Source: Intrasporangiaceae bacterium (lineage in GTDB: Bacteria > Actinomycetota > Actinomycetes > Actinomycetales > Dermatophilaceae). Taken from it: a stretch of DNA of 64,000 bases. Shown piece by piece: positions 43,286-51,786 of the stretch. Where the stretch lies: positions 31,889-95,888 of the forward strand of contig JAJPIW010000102.1 in assembly GCA_021324575.1 (NCBI GenBank). Direction: 5' to 3'. The number at the start of each line of letters is the position of its first letter. The first letter of the stretch is position 1. The position numbers were made by a program, and so were the translations under genes. The notes under the pieces are model-generated. The model worked only from the letters and a program-made list of their open reading frames with translations, was not told the DNA's origin and did not search any database.

Positions 43286-43678
43286 TCAGGTCGCGTCGGG
43301 GTCGTAAGGGGTCGCCCGGTGCGGGTCCCACGACGTGGACGGTATGCCGGTCGCGGCAGGTGGCGTCGGCGTCTCGTCGGCCGCTCCGCTCGCGCCGTCA
43401 TCCAGCGAGAACGCGTCCTCCAGGGGCTCCATCAGGGCCTGCCGGACGATCCGCCGGGGGTCGTACTGACGCGGGTCGTACTGGCGCCAGTTGATGTCCT
43501 CGTACTCGGGACCGAGCTGGTCCTTGAGCTGGGTCTTGGCCCCCTCGGCCATCACCCTGGCGGCCCGGATGAACCGGGCCAGCTTCGCGGCATACTCCGG
43601 CATCCGGTCGCCGAGCAGGAGGACGGCGAGGAAGGCCAGGACGATGAGCTCCCAACCGTTCAGCCCGAGGATGTCCAC
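43286..43678 (-). CDS. tatB: Sec-independent translocase subunit TatB
   Basis: A 130-aa protein with an N-terminal membrane helix and amphipathic helix typical of TatA/B: DILGLNGWELIVLAFLAVLLLGDRMPEYAAKLARFIR, then a helical tail (LKDQLGPEYEDINWRQYDP) and a Pro-rich end. The GTG start at 43678 has AAGGAAGG upstream. Its place last in sigE-rseA-htrA-tatB matches mycobacteria (Rv1221-Rv1224). At least two Tat substrates are encoded nearby (32286, 36600). Confidence 0.88.
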   Translation of the reverse strand: MDILGLNGWELIVLAFLAVLLLGDRMPEYAAKLARFIRAARVMAEGAKTQLKDQLGPEYEDINWRQYDPRQYDPRRIVRQALMEPLEDAFSLDDGASGAADETPTPPAATGIPSTSWDPHRATPYDPDAT

Positions 43679-43730
43679 GGGTCCGCCTTCCTTGGAGTGT
43701 CTCTGGGTCGGGGTCGACCACCGGCGACGG

Positions 43731-45188
43731 CTACTGGCTGCCGGCCTTCAGCGTCATTCTGACATCGAACTCCTTGCCGTCCCGACGCACCCTCAAGGTG
43801 ACCTCGTCGCCGACCGCCTTGGCCCGGATCGCGACGACCAGCTCGTCGTCGCTGGTCATCGGGCGGCCCTCGAAGGCGAGGATGACGTCACCGGCCTGCA
43901 GCCCGGCCGCGGCGGCAGGGCCCTTGGGGTCCACGGCGGGTTTGCCGTCGACCGCACCGGGGGCGATCTTGACGCCCTCGCCGGTGTAGCTCTGGTCCAG
44001 GTAGACACCGATGACGGGGTGCTCGGCCTTGCCGGTGCGGATGAGCTGCTCGGCGGTGCGGCCGACCTGGTCGCTCGGGATGGCGAAGCCGACGCCGATG
44101 TTGCCGGACTGGGAGGAGCTGTCGGCGCCCGGGACGCGCGCGATGGCGCTGTTGACGCCGATCACCCGGCCCTGCATGTCCAGGAGCGGACCGCCGGAGT
44201 TGCCGGGGTTGATGGCAGCGTCGGTCTGGATCGCGTTGATGAACGACTGTCCCGAGGCGCCCCCCGGGGACACCGGCCGGTTGAGCGCCGAGACGATCCC
44301 GCTCGTCACGGTGCTCTCCAGACCGAGCGGTGCGCCGACGGCGATCACTCCGTCGCCGACCGCCACCTCCGAGGACCTGCCGATCGGCAGCGGCTTCAGC
44401 GCCACGCCGGTGACCTTGATGACCGCCAGGTCGTAGGACAGGTCGCGGCCGACGATGGTGGCATCGACCTTCTTGCCGCTGGACAGCTCGACGACGATCT
44501 TGCCGCCGTCGGCCGCGGCCTCGACGACGTGGTTGTTGGTGACGATGTGGCCCTGGTCGTCGAAGGCCCAGCCCGATCCGGTGTCCTCACCGGTGCCGGC
44601 ACTCACCTGGATGGTGACCACGCTCGGCAGCGCACTGGCGGCGATGCTCGCGATGCTGCCCGCTGGCCGGGCGACGGCGCCGCCGGTCGCGGTGGGCGCC
44701 TGGTACGCGGTGCGGCCGAACCCCAGTCGGCCGGAGTTGGCGAGGTAGGCCCCGAGGCCACCTCCGACGAGGCCGGCGAGGATCGCCGCGACCGCCGCGA
44801 TGCCGAGCACGGAGAGCCAGCCAGGACCACGGCGCGCCCGCACAACCGGTGGTCCGGGGTCGGCCGCCGGGCCGGTGGGTGGCGTCAGGTTCGGGTCGTC
44901 GTATGCCGGTGGCGCCAAGGGCGGCGAGGGCTGTGCGAAGACGGGCGGCGGAGGCAGAGCCGGGGAGCCCGACCCCGCGTCGGCCGCCTCGGCCTGCTCG
45001 GCCGGCTCGACCGGTTCGGTCGGCGGGTGGTCGAGGAACCAGCCCATGCCTTCGCCCTGCGGACGGGTCTCGTCGAGCGGGATCGGCTCGGTCGGGGATG
45101 CGTCGGCGGCCGGCGAGGACACCTCGGGCGACGGCACCCACGGCCGTGCGACGTCATCAGTGGGCCGGCCGGAGGTCGGGTCGGTCAT
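43731..45188 (-). CDS. htrA: HtrA/DegP-like membrane serine protease with PDZ domain
   Basis: A 485-aa protease. A ~120-residue Pro/Asp-rich cytoplasmic segment precedes one membrane helix (GWLSVLGIAAVAAILAGLVGGG). The extracytoplasmic trypsin-like domain shows the triad: His in IVTNNHVVEA, Asp in SYDLAVIKV and Ser in NPGNSGGPLL. A PDZ domain (PAAAAGLQAGDVILAFEGRPM) ends the protein. It overlaps rseA by ATGA, and the order sigE-rseA-htrA is that of mycobacteria, where HtrA works in envelope stress. ATG 45188 is preferred to one 60 nt upstream. Confidence 0.93.
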   Translation of the reverse strand: MTDPTSGRPTDDVARPWVPSPEVSSPAADASPTEPIPLDETRPQGEGMGWFLDHPPTEPVEPAEQAEAADAGSGSPALPPPPVFAQPSPPLAPPAYDDPNLTPPTGPAADPGPPVVRARRGPGWLSVLGIAAVAAILAGLVGGGLGAYLANSGRLGFGRTAYQAPTATGGAVARPAGSIASIAASALPSVVTIQVSAGTGEDTGSGWAFDDQGHIVTNNHVVEAAADGGKIVVELSSGKKVDATIVGRDLSYDLAVIKVTGVALKPLPIGRSSEVAVGDGVIAVGAPLGLESTVTSGIVSALNRPVSPGGASGQSFINAIQTDAAINPGNSGGPLLDMQGRVIGVNSAIARVPGADSSSQSGNIGVGFAIPSDQVGRTAEQLIRTGKAEHPVIGVYLDQSYTGEGVKIAPGAVDGKPAVDPKGPAAAAGLQAGDVILAFEGRPMTSDDELVVAIRAKAVGDEVTLRVRRDGKEFDVRMTLKAGSQ

Positions 45189-45874
45189 GGAGTCGATTGT
45201 GCCTGTTCGGTCGGACCGACGCGCAGGCCGGCCATCTGGGCGGTCCACCGGTAGGCAGCCGGAACGGCCGTCGACGGGGACCCGATCTGTGTCCCCAGAC
45301 CGCCGGACGAACCCGACGAACCGGCAGCGCGAGTGGTTGCAGTGGTGGCGGCGGGAGCCGGGCGAACGCCGCTCGTCGCCACCCCGGTCGCGCCGGTCGT
45401 CACCCCCAGACCCCAGGCGGCCGCGGCGGAGGCTCCGGCAACGACGGTGGCCATGACCGCCGACCGGAGCGGGCTGCGATGCAGGGGCGGCGAGGTGGGG
45501 CGCACGGTCGGCAGTGCGTATGCCGTGGGCAGGGTCAGGCCGAACGGAGCCGGTGGCACGTCGGGCACGCTGGGCACACGTCGACCCGCAGAGACCCGGG
45601 CCGCAACGGGCTGCGCAGGAACCGACACCGGCATCGACGCGGGCAGAGACAGGTCCGCACCCATGGCGATAAGCGTCGTGCGCAGGCTCGAAGGCATGCT
45701 CGGCCCGGCGGTCATGACCGCCTGCAGCCGTCGCTCGACGGACACTGACGCTCGGCAGGTCTCACAGGCGACGAGGTGCCGGTCCCAGTGGAGGGCACGG
45801 ACGTCGGGCAGCCGGCCCGCGGCATACTCGCTGAGCTCGTCGGTCAGGTGTCCGGGACCGGGGCGAAGGTTCAC
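45185..45874 (-). CDS. rseA: Zinc-binding anti-sigma factor for SigE
   Basis: A 229-aa protein. The N-terminal zinc anti-sigma (ZAS) motif HLVACETC (H-x3-C-x2-C) is preceded by [24 protein letters not shown] hydrophobic stretch follows near residue 140 ([20 protein letters not shown]), so it may be membrane-anchored, unlike mycobacterial RseA. It overlaps sigE by GTGA and htrA by ATGA. Contrast with the three partner proteins at 11.9-17 kb, which lack a ZAS motif. Confidence 0.86.
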   Translation of the reverse strand: MNLRPGPGHLTDELSEYAAGRLPDVRALHWDRHLVACETCRASVSVERRLQAVMTAGPSMPSSLRTTLIAMGADLSLPASMPVSVPAQPVAARVSAGRRVPSVPDVPPAPFGLTLPTAYALPTVRPTSPPLHRSPLRSAVMATVVAGASAAAAWGLGVTTGATGVATSGVRPAPAATTATTRAAGSSGSSGGLGTQIGSPSTAVPAAYRWTAQMAGLRVGPTEQAQSTP

Positions 45875-46512
45875 CGCGACCCCTGCAGCGCCGGTGCGAC
45901 CGGGCGGCGGCTGGTGGCGGACGGGACCTCGACGACCGGACGGGTGGGTGCCCGGTGGGCCAGGGCCTCGCGCAGCTGGGCCCGGCCCCGGTGGATCCGC
46001 GAGCGGACCGTGCCGAGCTTGACGCCGAGCGTCGCCGCGACCTCCTCATAGGTCAGGCCCTCGATGTCGCAGAGGACGACTGCGGCCCGAAAGTCGGGCT
46101 GGAGGGCGTCCAGCGCGCGCTGGATGTCATCGTCGAACATGCCGTCGTGGACCGTCTGCTCCGGCCCCGGCTCACGGCTGGCGAGCCGCGCAGCCGCCTC
46201 GTCGGAGAGTGCGTCGAAGCGGATCCGCTGCTTGCGACGCATCTTGTCCAGGAAGACGTTGGTCGTGATGCGGTGCAGCCAGCCCTCGAAGGTGCCCGGC
46301 GTGTAGGAGCTGAGCGACCGGAAGACCCGAAGGAACACGTCGTGCGTCAGGTCTTCGGCGTCGTGCTGGTTGCCGGTCAGTCGGTAGGCGAGGCGGTAGA
46401 CGCGGGCCGAGTGCTGCTCGACGACCTCTTCCCAGGTGGGCGGAACCCACGGAGCGGTCTCCTCGGTGGGTTGGGTCAGGTCGGGCGTGCTGACCTCGTG
46501 GGTCGTGGTCAC
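45871..46512 (-). CDS. sigE: ECF sigma factor SigE (envelope stress)
   Basis: A 213-aa ECF sigma factor. Region 2: [63 protein letters not shown]; region 4: [45 protein letters not shown]. The [10 protein letters not shown] and GTFEGWL motifs match mycobacterial SigE. GTG 46512 has AGAGGTG upstream. Two tandem GGAAC-type promoters lie upstream, consistent with autoregulation. Held by RseA through its ZAS motif. Confidence 0.92.
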   Translation of the reverse strand: MTTTHEVSTPDLTQPTEETAPWVPPTWEEVVEQHSARVYRLAYRLTGNQHDAEDLTHDVFLRVFRSLSSYTPGTFEGWLHRITTNVFLDKMRRKQRIRFDALSDEAAARLASREPGPEQTVHDGMFDDDIQRALDALQPDFRAAVVLCDIEGLTYEEVAATLGVKLGTVRSRIHRGRAQLREALAHRAPTRPVVEVPSATSRRPVAPALQGSR

Positions 46513-46551
46513 GCTGAAGTCACCTCTTTCGTGCGGACGTCTTGCTGTGAC

Positions 46552-46606
46552 AGACGTCCATGGGCCTGTCATGGTTCCCCAACCGACTGTGAGGAGCCTG
46601 TGTTCC
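46552..46606 (-). promoter_or_regulatory. Two tandem ECF-type promoters of sigE
   Basis: On the minus strand: GGAAC (46606-46602), 17 nt, GGTTG (46584-46580); then GGAAC (46578-46574), 17 nt, CGTCT (46556-46552). Both fit the SigE consensus GGAAC-N16-18-[CS]GTY. The nearer would start transcription ~35 nt before GTG 46512. Confidence 0.6.
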
Positions 46607-46659
46607 CCAGGCGTTCACGGCGCCGACCGTGGGTGCCCGCGCCAGTAGGGTGGTGTGCC

Positions 46660-47292
46660 ATGAGCGCACAGAAACCCGCCAGCTGGACGTATGCCGAGGA
46701 GTTCGTCCCCGAGGGCGACGTCACCGAGGCGGCTCGTCGGCGTGGCGCGGAGCTCGGCGCCACCCCGGTGGGGACCGGCGCGGGGGCTGCGCTACGCCTG
46801 CTCGCGGCGGCCGTGGGCGCCCAGTCGGTGATCGAGATCGGCACCGGTGCGGGCACGTCCGGCCTGTGGCTGCTCGAGGGCATGCACTCCGACGGCGTGC
46901 TCACGACCATCGACGTCGAGGCCGAGCACGGCCGGGCCGCCAAGCGGGCATATGCCGAGGCCGGAGTCCCGCATCAGCGCACCCGGGTGATCACCGGGCC
47001 GGCCCTGGAGGTCCTCCCCCGGATGACGGACGCGGCATACGACATGGTGGTGATCGACGCCGACAAGGCGAGCTACCCCGACTACGTCGCGCACGCGATC
47101 CGGCTGTTGCGCTCCGGTGGTGTCCTGGCGCTGGACAACATGCTGTGGCACGACAAGGTGGCCGACCCGGCGGTGCGCGATGCCGACACTGTGACGCTCC
47201 GCGACCTCGGCAAGGCCCTGCGCGACGACGACCGGCTGATCGTGACGCTCCTGCCCGTCGGCGACGGCGTGCTCGCGGCCGTCAAGCGATAG
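46660..47292 (+). CDS. SAM-dependent O-methyltransferase
   Basis: A 210-aa class I methyltransferase. The SAM site is VIEIGTGAGTSGLWLLEGM, followed by TTIDVEAEHGRAAKRAY, the metal-binding DMVVIDADKASYPDYV and LALDNMLWHDKVADP, as in the caffeoyl-CoA/catechol methyltransferase group (divalent-metal dependent). Divergent from sigE exactly as Rv1220c is in M. tuberculosis. TAGGGT (46646-46651) is 8 nt before the ATG, a leaderless layout. The physiological substrate is unknown. Confidence 0.9.
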   Translation: MSAQKPASWTYAEEFVPEGDVTEAARRRGAELGATPVGTGAGAALRLLAAAVGAQSVIEIGTGAGTSGLWLLEGMHSDGVLTTIDVEAEHGRAAKRAYAEAGVPHQRTRVITGPALEVLPRMTDAAYDMVVIDADKASYPDYVAHAIRLLRSGGVLALDNMLWHDKVADPAVRDADTVTLRDLGKALRDDDRLIVTLLPVGDGVLAAVKR

Positions 47293-47295
47293 GCG

Positions 47296-47652
47296 TCAGG
47301 CCCGACCCGGCCCGGGGCCCCGGCGAAACGCACCCGGCCCCTCGGCGATCGCGACGACCTCATAGGGCTCGACGGCCACCGGCGGCGACCCGATGATCTT
47401 CGTGCCCGGTGCGTGGGCGGCGGTCTGCTCGAACTGCGCCTGGAACTCGTCCCGCGCCAACGGGGTGTCGAAGACGTAGGTTCCCTCGAACCACTCCCCC
47501 TCGACCATCCGCCACAGCTTGAAGGCGAGCCCGTCGAGGAACATGAACCGGGCGATCGAGGTCCCGACGACGTACTCACGCAAGTCGTCGGCCACGCCGT
47601 CCGGGGCTTCGCGGAGCGACCAGCGCACCGCCAGTCCGTAGCCAGCATCCAT
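47296..47652 (-). CDS. Small conserved protein, YdhR-like monooxygenase fold suspected
   Basis: A 118-aa protein: RWSLREAPDGVADDLREYVVGTSIARFMFLDGLAFKLWRMVEGEWFEGTYVFDTPLARDEFQAQFEQ. The strand-helix pattern with the GTYVFDT-type strand and a paired helix resembles dimeric alpha/beta barrels (YdhR-like mono-oxygenases). ATG 47652 is the best start. It follows aroQ with an 86-nt gap carrying a hairpin. Identity is uncertain. Confidence 0.6.
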   Translation of the reverse strand: MDAGYGLAVRWSLREAPDGVADDLREYVVGTSIARFMFLDGLAFKLWRMVEGEWFEGTYVFDTPLARDEFQAQFEQTAAHAPGTKIIGSPPVAVEPYEVVAIAEGPGAFRRGPGPGRA

Positions 47653-47697
47653 CGGTGAGCCTGTCCTGTCGTGGGCGAGCGGTCGGTCCGAACCTAT

Positions 47698-47716
47698 CGC
47701 CCGCCGATGGCGGGCG
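47698..47716 (-). terminator. 8-bp hairpin downstream of aroQ
   Basis: CGCCCGCC and GGCGGGCG with a 3-nt loop, beginning 23 nt past the aroQ stop on the minus strand. No T-tract. Confidence 0.55.
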
Positions 47717-47738
47717 GTGGGTTGTCTCACCCTTCGCG

Positions 47739-48197
47739 TCACCCCGTGCCGGGGTCGGACCGGAGCCCGGGCAGCGCCTCGATCGCGTCGACGTAGCCTT
47801 GCGCGCCCCGGCCGACGATGACCAGGGCGGCCCGCGGCGTGACGTACGAGTGGTGGCGGAACGCCTCACGGGCGTGGACATCGGAGAGGTGGACCTCGAC
47901 CACCGGACACCGGACAAGGGCCAGGGCGTCGTGGATGGCGACCGACGTGTGAGTCCAGGCCGCCGCGTTGAGGACGAGCCCGTATGCCGTGTGCCGGATC
48001 TCGTGGATCGCCTCGAGCAGGACGCCTTCGTGGTTGGTCTGCCGGAAGTCCAGATCCCAACCGTGGGCCTCGGTCGTCGCGCGACAGAGCTCCCGCAGGT
48101 CGGCGAGGGTGCCCGAGCCATAGACCTCCGGCTGCCGTTCGCCGAGCAGGTTGAGGTTGGGGCCGTTGAAGACGGCGACGACGGGGCGCTGGCTCAC
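47739..48197 (-). CDS. aroQ: Type II 3-dehydroquinate dehydratase
   Basis: A 152-aa dodecameric dehydroquinase of the shikimate pathway (family length ~145-155). Active-site motifs are in order: VFNGPNLNLLGERQPEVYG with Tyr, LDFRQTNHEG, VLNAAAWTHTSVAIHDAL, EVHLSDVHAREAFRHHSY with the catalytic His. The GTG at 48197 precedes SQRPVVAVFNGPN. Its upstream neighbour is DUF3117 with the four-box element between. Confidence 0.93.
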   Translation of the reverse strand: MSQRPVVAVFNGPNLNLLGERQPEVYGSGTLADLRELCRATTEAHGWDLDFRQTNHEGVLLEAIHEIRHTAYGLVLNAAAWTHTSVAIHDALALVRCPVVEVHLSDVHAREAFRHHSYVTPRAALVIVGRGAQGYVDAIEALPGLRSDPGTG

Positions 48198-48264
48198 AGC
48201 GGCCACCCTAGCCACCCGGCATACGGGGCGGCGTACGCCACGGTGCTCGGCCCGACGCCACACC

Positions 48265-48336
48265 GCGCCACGGCGCAGAACCCCGCCACCGGCGCACCGC
48301 GCGGTGCGCCGGTGATCGCGTTGAGCGCCATGGCGC
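48265..48336. repeat. 72-nt four-box palindromic element, copy B
   Basis: Boxes GCGCCACGGCGCA (48265-48277), CCACCGGCGCA (48286-48296), TGCGCCGGTGA (48305-48315) and AGCGCCATGGCGC (48324-48336), each separated by 8 nt. The centre is a perfect 28-bp palindrome (48287-48314). Same architecture as 9006-9077. The 240-nt gap 48198-48437 holds this, two octamer copies and the DUF3117 terminator, and no gene. Confidence 0.72.
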
Positions 48337-48385
48337 ACAACGGTGGCTGACGGAAGTCAGCGGCTGGCGACGGCCCGGCATACGA

Positions 48386-48419
48386 CTCGACCCCCGACCG
48401 GCAGGGGTCGGGGGTCGAG
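48386..48419 (-). terminator. 14-bp hairpin terminator of the DUF3117 gene
   Basis: CTCGACCCCCGACC (48386-48399) pairs perfectly with GGTCGGGGGTCGAG (48406-48419) around 6 nt, starting 18 nt beyond the stop of the minus-strand DUF3117 gene. Confidence 0.75.
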
Positions 48420-48437
48420 CAACAGTGCGGGGTGTGA

Positions 48438-48611
48438 CTACTTCAGGCCGTCGCAGTTGTCGATGGCCTGGCCGAGGGCACGCACCTCGTCGGGGGTCAT
48501 CTCGACGACGAGCCGGCCGCCGCCTTCCAAGGGCATCCGCAGCACGATTCCCCGGCCCTCCTTGGTCACCTCAAGAGGTCCGTCGCCCGTGCGGGGCTTC
48601 ATAGCCGCCAT
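48438..48611 (-). CDS. DUF3117 small protein
   Basis: A 57-aa protein reading MAAMKPRTGDGPLEVTKE and then RGIVLRMPLEGGGRLVVEM, ending in DNCDGLK. It is a nearly universal actinobacterial small protein of unknown function (M. tuberculosis Rv1211 belongs here). AGAAGGGAA lies just before the ATG at 48611; an internal ATG at residue 4 is possible. It is too short to be picked out by length filters but the conservation is high and a strong terminator follows. Confidence 0.88.
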   Translation of the reverse strand: MAAMKPRTGDGPLEVTKEGRGIVLRMPLEGGGRLVVEMTPDEVRALGQAIDNCDGLK

Positions 48612-48755
48612 CTCATTCCCTTCTCGGTCCGGGAGCGCAGATCACCCATCGCTTGGACTCCCGGCCCTGCTCAGCACCCGGGCCGAACCCGGAGTCACTG
48701 GTCTGCTCCATTATCTCCCAGTCGGTGGCGCCGGGGGAAATCGTCCCCTCACCGA

Positions 48756-50015
48756 TCACGGCGGACGGGACCCCCACGGGGTGTACGGCCAGATCGTGCA
48801 GGTCCACCACAGGACCCCGCCGACGAGCACGACGACGATCAGGGCGACCCGACGTCGCCAGTGCGGGACGACGGTTGCGCCGGTCGAGGTCCGCATGGCC
48901 ACCGACGCGACGAGGGCCATGACGGGGAAGTCGAGCAGCATGAACCGCCACATGCTCGTGATCGGCCGGACGACGGCGAACATGTACAGCGGGTAGGCCA
49001 CCGCCCAGACCCGCGCCTCGACCGACAGCCAGCGACCGTGCCGCCCGAGGACGAGGGCGAGGTAGGTGCCGATGCAGGCGACGAGGACGGCCAGCGAGAA
49101 GAGCCCCTTCGTGCCCCAGGCCCAGGTGACCCACAGGACGAACGGCCCATCGGCGGGCCGCTGGCCCCAGGCCGCCTGGACGTCGAAGAAGGCGGCCGGT
49201 ATGCCGGTCACCCACCCCGCGTACGCGGGCCAGATCAGGCCGGACACTCCCCCGGCGAAGAGCATGGCGACCACGCTCAGCCGCTGGCCGGCGAGCGGCG
49301 GGCACCCGGCCGCCCGGTCCTCGCGCCACCGCGCCCACAGGTGGGCGAGGATCACCACGCCGATGGCGGGGGCGACACCCCGGGTGAGGCCGAGGAGGAG
49401 GCTCACCAGGGCCACAGCCAGGTAGTGCCGCCTGATGAGCAGCACCAGGCAGAGGCCGAGGAGGAGCACGGCGAGCGCTTCGGAGTAGGGCTGCAGGAGA
49501 ACCGTGGTCGCCGGATGGAGGCACCACAACATGGCGCCCACCAGCGCCAGCCGCTCCCTCGCGGGCTGCCTGGACGCGTGGGCCCCCTGCCGCAGGACCG
49601 CCCAGACGACCACCGTCGCGGCCGCCCCGATGAGGACGTTCAGCACGACCCCGGTGAGCACGAACGGTAGGCCGAGCGCGGTGAGTGCCCGCAGGAGCAT
49701 CGGGAAGGCCGGGTAGAACGCCCACGTGCTGTAGGTGATCCGACCCGTGTCCGGGTCCGTGGGAATGGGTACCGGGTAGCCGTCGCGTGCGACCCGGGCG
49801 TACCAGGTCCCGTCCCAGAGCCCGAACATGTCCCACACGTTCGGGTGCAGGTGACCGACACCGGCCGGGTTCTGGGCGAACGTGGCCGCCGCCCAGAGGG
49901 CCACCAAGCCGATGAGCCGCGACGCGGCATACGCGAGGAGGAGGGTTCGGACTGGGTGGGCCAGGGCACGCTCGGCGAGCCGCTGGCGGCCCTGCGAGCT
50001 CAGCACGGCGGTCAC
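48756..50015 (-). CDS. GT-C-fold mannosyltransferase, PIG-V-like, copy 2
   Basis: A 419-aa multi-helix membrane protein. The extracytoplasmic loop MFGLWDGTWYARVARDGYPVPIP holds the WDG-x-WY-x-x-[IV]A-x-x-GYP signature of PIG-V-like mannosyltransferases, followed by STWAFYPAFPMLLR and PYSEALAVLLLGL. They use polyprenyl-phosphate mannose on the outer membrane face, probably for lipoglycan or protein mannosylation. GTG 50015 overlaps the upstream paralogue's stop (GTGA). Confidence 0.83.
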   Translation of the reverse strand: MTAVLSSQGRQRLAERALAHPVRTLLLAYAASRLIGLVALWAAATFAQNPAGVGHLHPNVWDMFGLWDGTWYARVARDGYPVPIPTDPDTGRITYSTWAFYPAFPMLLRALTALGLPFVLTGVVLNVLIGAAATVVVWAVLRQGAHASRQPARERLALVGAMLWCLHPATTVLLQPYSEALAVLLLGLCLVLLIRRHYLAVALVSLLLGLTRGVAPAIGVVILAHLWARWREDRAAGCPPLAGQRLSVVAMLFAGGVSGLIWPAYAGWVTGIPAAFFDVQAAWGQRPADGPFVLWVTWAWGTKGLFSLAVLVACIGTYLALVLGRHGRWLSVEARVWAVAYPLYMFAVVRPITSMWRFMLLDFPVMALVASVAMRTSTGATVVPHWRRRVALIVVVLVGGVLWWTCTIWPYTPWGSRPP

Positions 50016-51202
50016 GGCGGGTAGTCCGTCGGCGGATGGAAGACCAGCAGCTTGTCGATCCAGAGCACCTGGAGGGCGATGCCGACCACGACCAGCGCGG
50101 CCGTCCGGGCGACCCACCAGCGCGACGGCCCCTCGGGTCGGGCGCCACCGATGAGGACGGCGCCGAGCGAGAAGAGCGGGAGGGCGAAGCGGAAGACCGA
50201 GGTGAACGGGTCGATCGCGACGGCGAGGTATGCCGGGTAGGCGAGCGACCAGGCCCGCAGCTCCGGACCGAGTCGCCGGGCCCACGGACCGAGGACGGCC
50301 GTCATCAGGCCCGCGACGACACCCGTGAGGAGCACCGGGGCGTAGACCACCGGCCGGGGGGTGTCCCGTAGCGCCCATTCGGTGATCGAGAGCCAGCCCG
50401 AGAACCACTGGATCGCATGGTCGGCCCGCCAGGCGGCCTGGGTCTGGGTGAAGGCGTCGGGCACCCCGGTGCGCCACGCGACGATGGCCGGCCAGAGGAC
50501 GACGGCGAGCACCGCCCCCACGGCCGACGCTCCCATCCGGACCAGCTCGGGCCTGCGCAGCGGCGCCTCGTCCCGTCGCCTCCACCGGGCGACGAACGCC
50601 ACCGCGAGCACGATGCAGAGCGGCGCCGCGATCGGCCGGCTGAGCCCGACGAGGAGCGCGAGTGCCCCGGCACCGAGCCAGCGTCGCTCCACGACGAGCC
50701 ACAGCCAGCCCGCCACGACGAGGCAGGCGAGCGACTCGGTGTAGGCGATCTGCAGGACCGGGGAGGACGGGAAGGCGGCCCACACCAGCATGGCGCCGAG
50801 CGCGACCGACGGCGACATCCGACGGACGAAGAGCGCGACGATGACCAGGGCGGCGGCCAGGCCGAGCAGCAGCGACACGGTGGAGCCGACGAGCGGGAAG
50901 GACAGCCCGGTGAGCGCCATGAGCCCTCGGCAGAGGAGCGGGTAGACGGGGAAGAAGGCCAGGGCGTTCTGGCTCACCTGCCCGTCCGGGTCGAGCGGGA
51001 GGGTGGCCGGATAGCCGCCCTCGGCGATCTTCCGGTACCAGGACCCATCCCACAGGACGGTCATGTCGAGGTAGCCCGGGTGCGGTCCGGTCCACGCCGG
51101 ATAGGGCACCTGACCCGCCGACGCATGCCAGAGCAGGACGCCGGAGACCAGCCGGACTGCGAGGTAGAGCAACGTGGCCCGCAGGAGGAGCGAGCGGCTC
51201 AT
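50012..51202 (-). CDS. GT-C-fold mannosyltransferase, PIG-V-like, copy 1
   Basis: A 396-aa paralogue of the downstream gene with the same signature (MTVLWDGSWYRKIAEGGYPATLP, NALAFFPVYPLLCR, AYTESLACLVVAGW). Both carry ~10 membrane helices. Tandem duplicates may modify different acceptors or act one after the other. The ATG at 51202 overlaps the tag stop by ATGA, making tag and the two transferases one operon. Confidence 0.83.
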   Translation of the reverse strand: MSRSLLLRATLLYLAVRLVSGVLLWHASAGQVPYPAWTGPHPGYLDMTVLWDGSWYRKIAEGGYPATLPLDPDGQVSQNALAFFPVYPLLCRGLMALTGLSFPLVGSTVSLLLGLAAALVIVALFVRRMSPSVALGAMLVWAAFPSSPVLQIAYTESLACLVVAGWLWLVVERRWLGAGALALLVGLSRPIAAPLCIVLAVAFVARWRRRDEAPLRRPELVRMGASAVGAVLAVVLWPAIVAWRTGVPDAFTQTQAAWRADHAIQWFSGWLSITEWALRDTPRPVVYAPVLLTGVVAGLMTAVLGPWARRLGPELRAWSLAYPAYLAVAIDPFTSVFRFALPLFSLGAVLIGGARPEGPSRWWVARTAALVVVGIALQVLWIDKLLVFHPPTDYPP

Positions 51203-51786
51203 CGGGCGCCGGACCGGTGACACCCGGCCAGGTGGTCGTCGACGAGCCCGCAGGCCTGCATCGCGGCATACATCGTCGTCGGCCCGACGAAGACGAACCC
51301 GGCCCGCTTCAGCGCCTTGGCGAGCGCGACCGACTCCGGGCTCGTGGCCCGCAGGTCGGCCGTGGTCCGGGGCGGGATGTGGCCGGTCGGGGTTTGGCTC
51401 CAGACGAGCGCGTCGAGGCCGCCGGCAGCACGCAGGTCGACGACGGCACGCGCGTTGCGGAGGGCGGCGTCGATCTTGGCCCGGTTGCGGACGATCCCGG
51501 CGTCGGCCATCAGCCGTGCTCGGTCGCTCTCGTCGTATGCCGCGACGGCATCGGCGTCGAAGCCGTCGAAGGCGGCACGGAAGCCCTCCCGCTTGCGCAG
51601 GATGGTGATCCACGCGAGCCCGGACTGGAACGCCTCCAGGGTCAGCCGCTCGAAGAGGGCCGTCTCGCCGTGCACCGGGCGTCCCCACTCCTCGTCGTGG
51701 TAGGCGACGTAGTCCGCCGACCCGCCACCCCACGGACACCGGGCCAGCCCGTCCGCGCCGATGACGACGCCCTGGCCGGCGCTCAC
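51199..51786 (-). CDS. tag: DNA-3-methyladenine glycosylase I
   Basis: A 195-aa Tag enzyme excising 3-methyladenine. The zinc ligands are visible: Cys in RCPWGGGSADYVAYHDEEWG with His of YHDEEWG, and His/Cys in DDHLAGCHR. LTLEAFQSGLAWITILRKREGFRAAF and RNRAKIDAALRNARA form the HhH core, and FVFVGPTTMYAAMQACGLVDDH the C-terminal site. GTG 51786 overlaps the SRPBCC gene stop. M. tuberculosis tagA (Rv1210) sits in a comparable setting next to a DUF3117 gene. Confidence 0.92.
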   Translation of the reverse strand: MSAGQGVVIGADGLARCPWGGGSADYVAYHDEEWGRPVHGETALFERLTLEAFQSGLAWITILRKREGFRAAFDGFDADAVAAYDESDRARLMADAGIVRNRAKIDAALRNARAVVDLRAAGGLDALVWSQTPTGHIPPRTTADLRATSPESVALAKALKRAGFVFVGPTTMYAAMQACGLVDDHLAGCHRSGAR

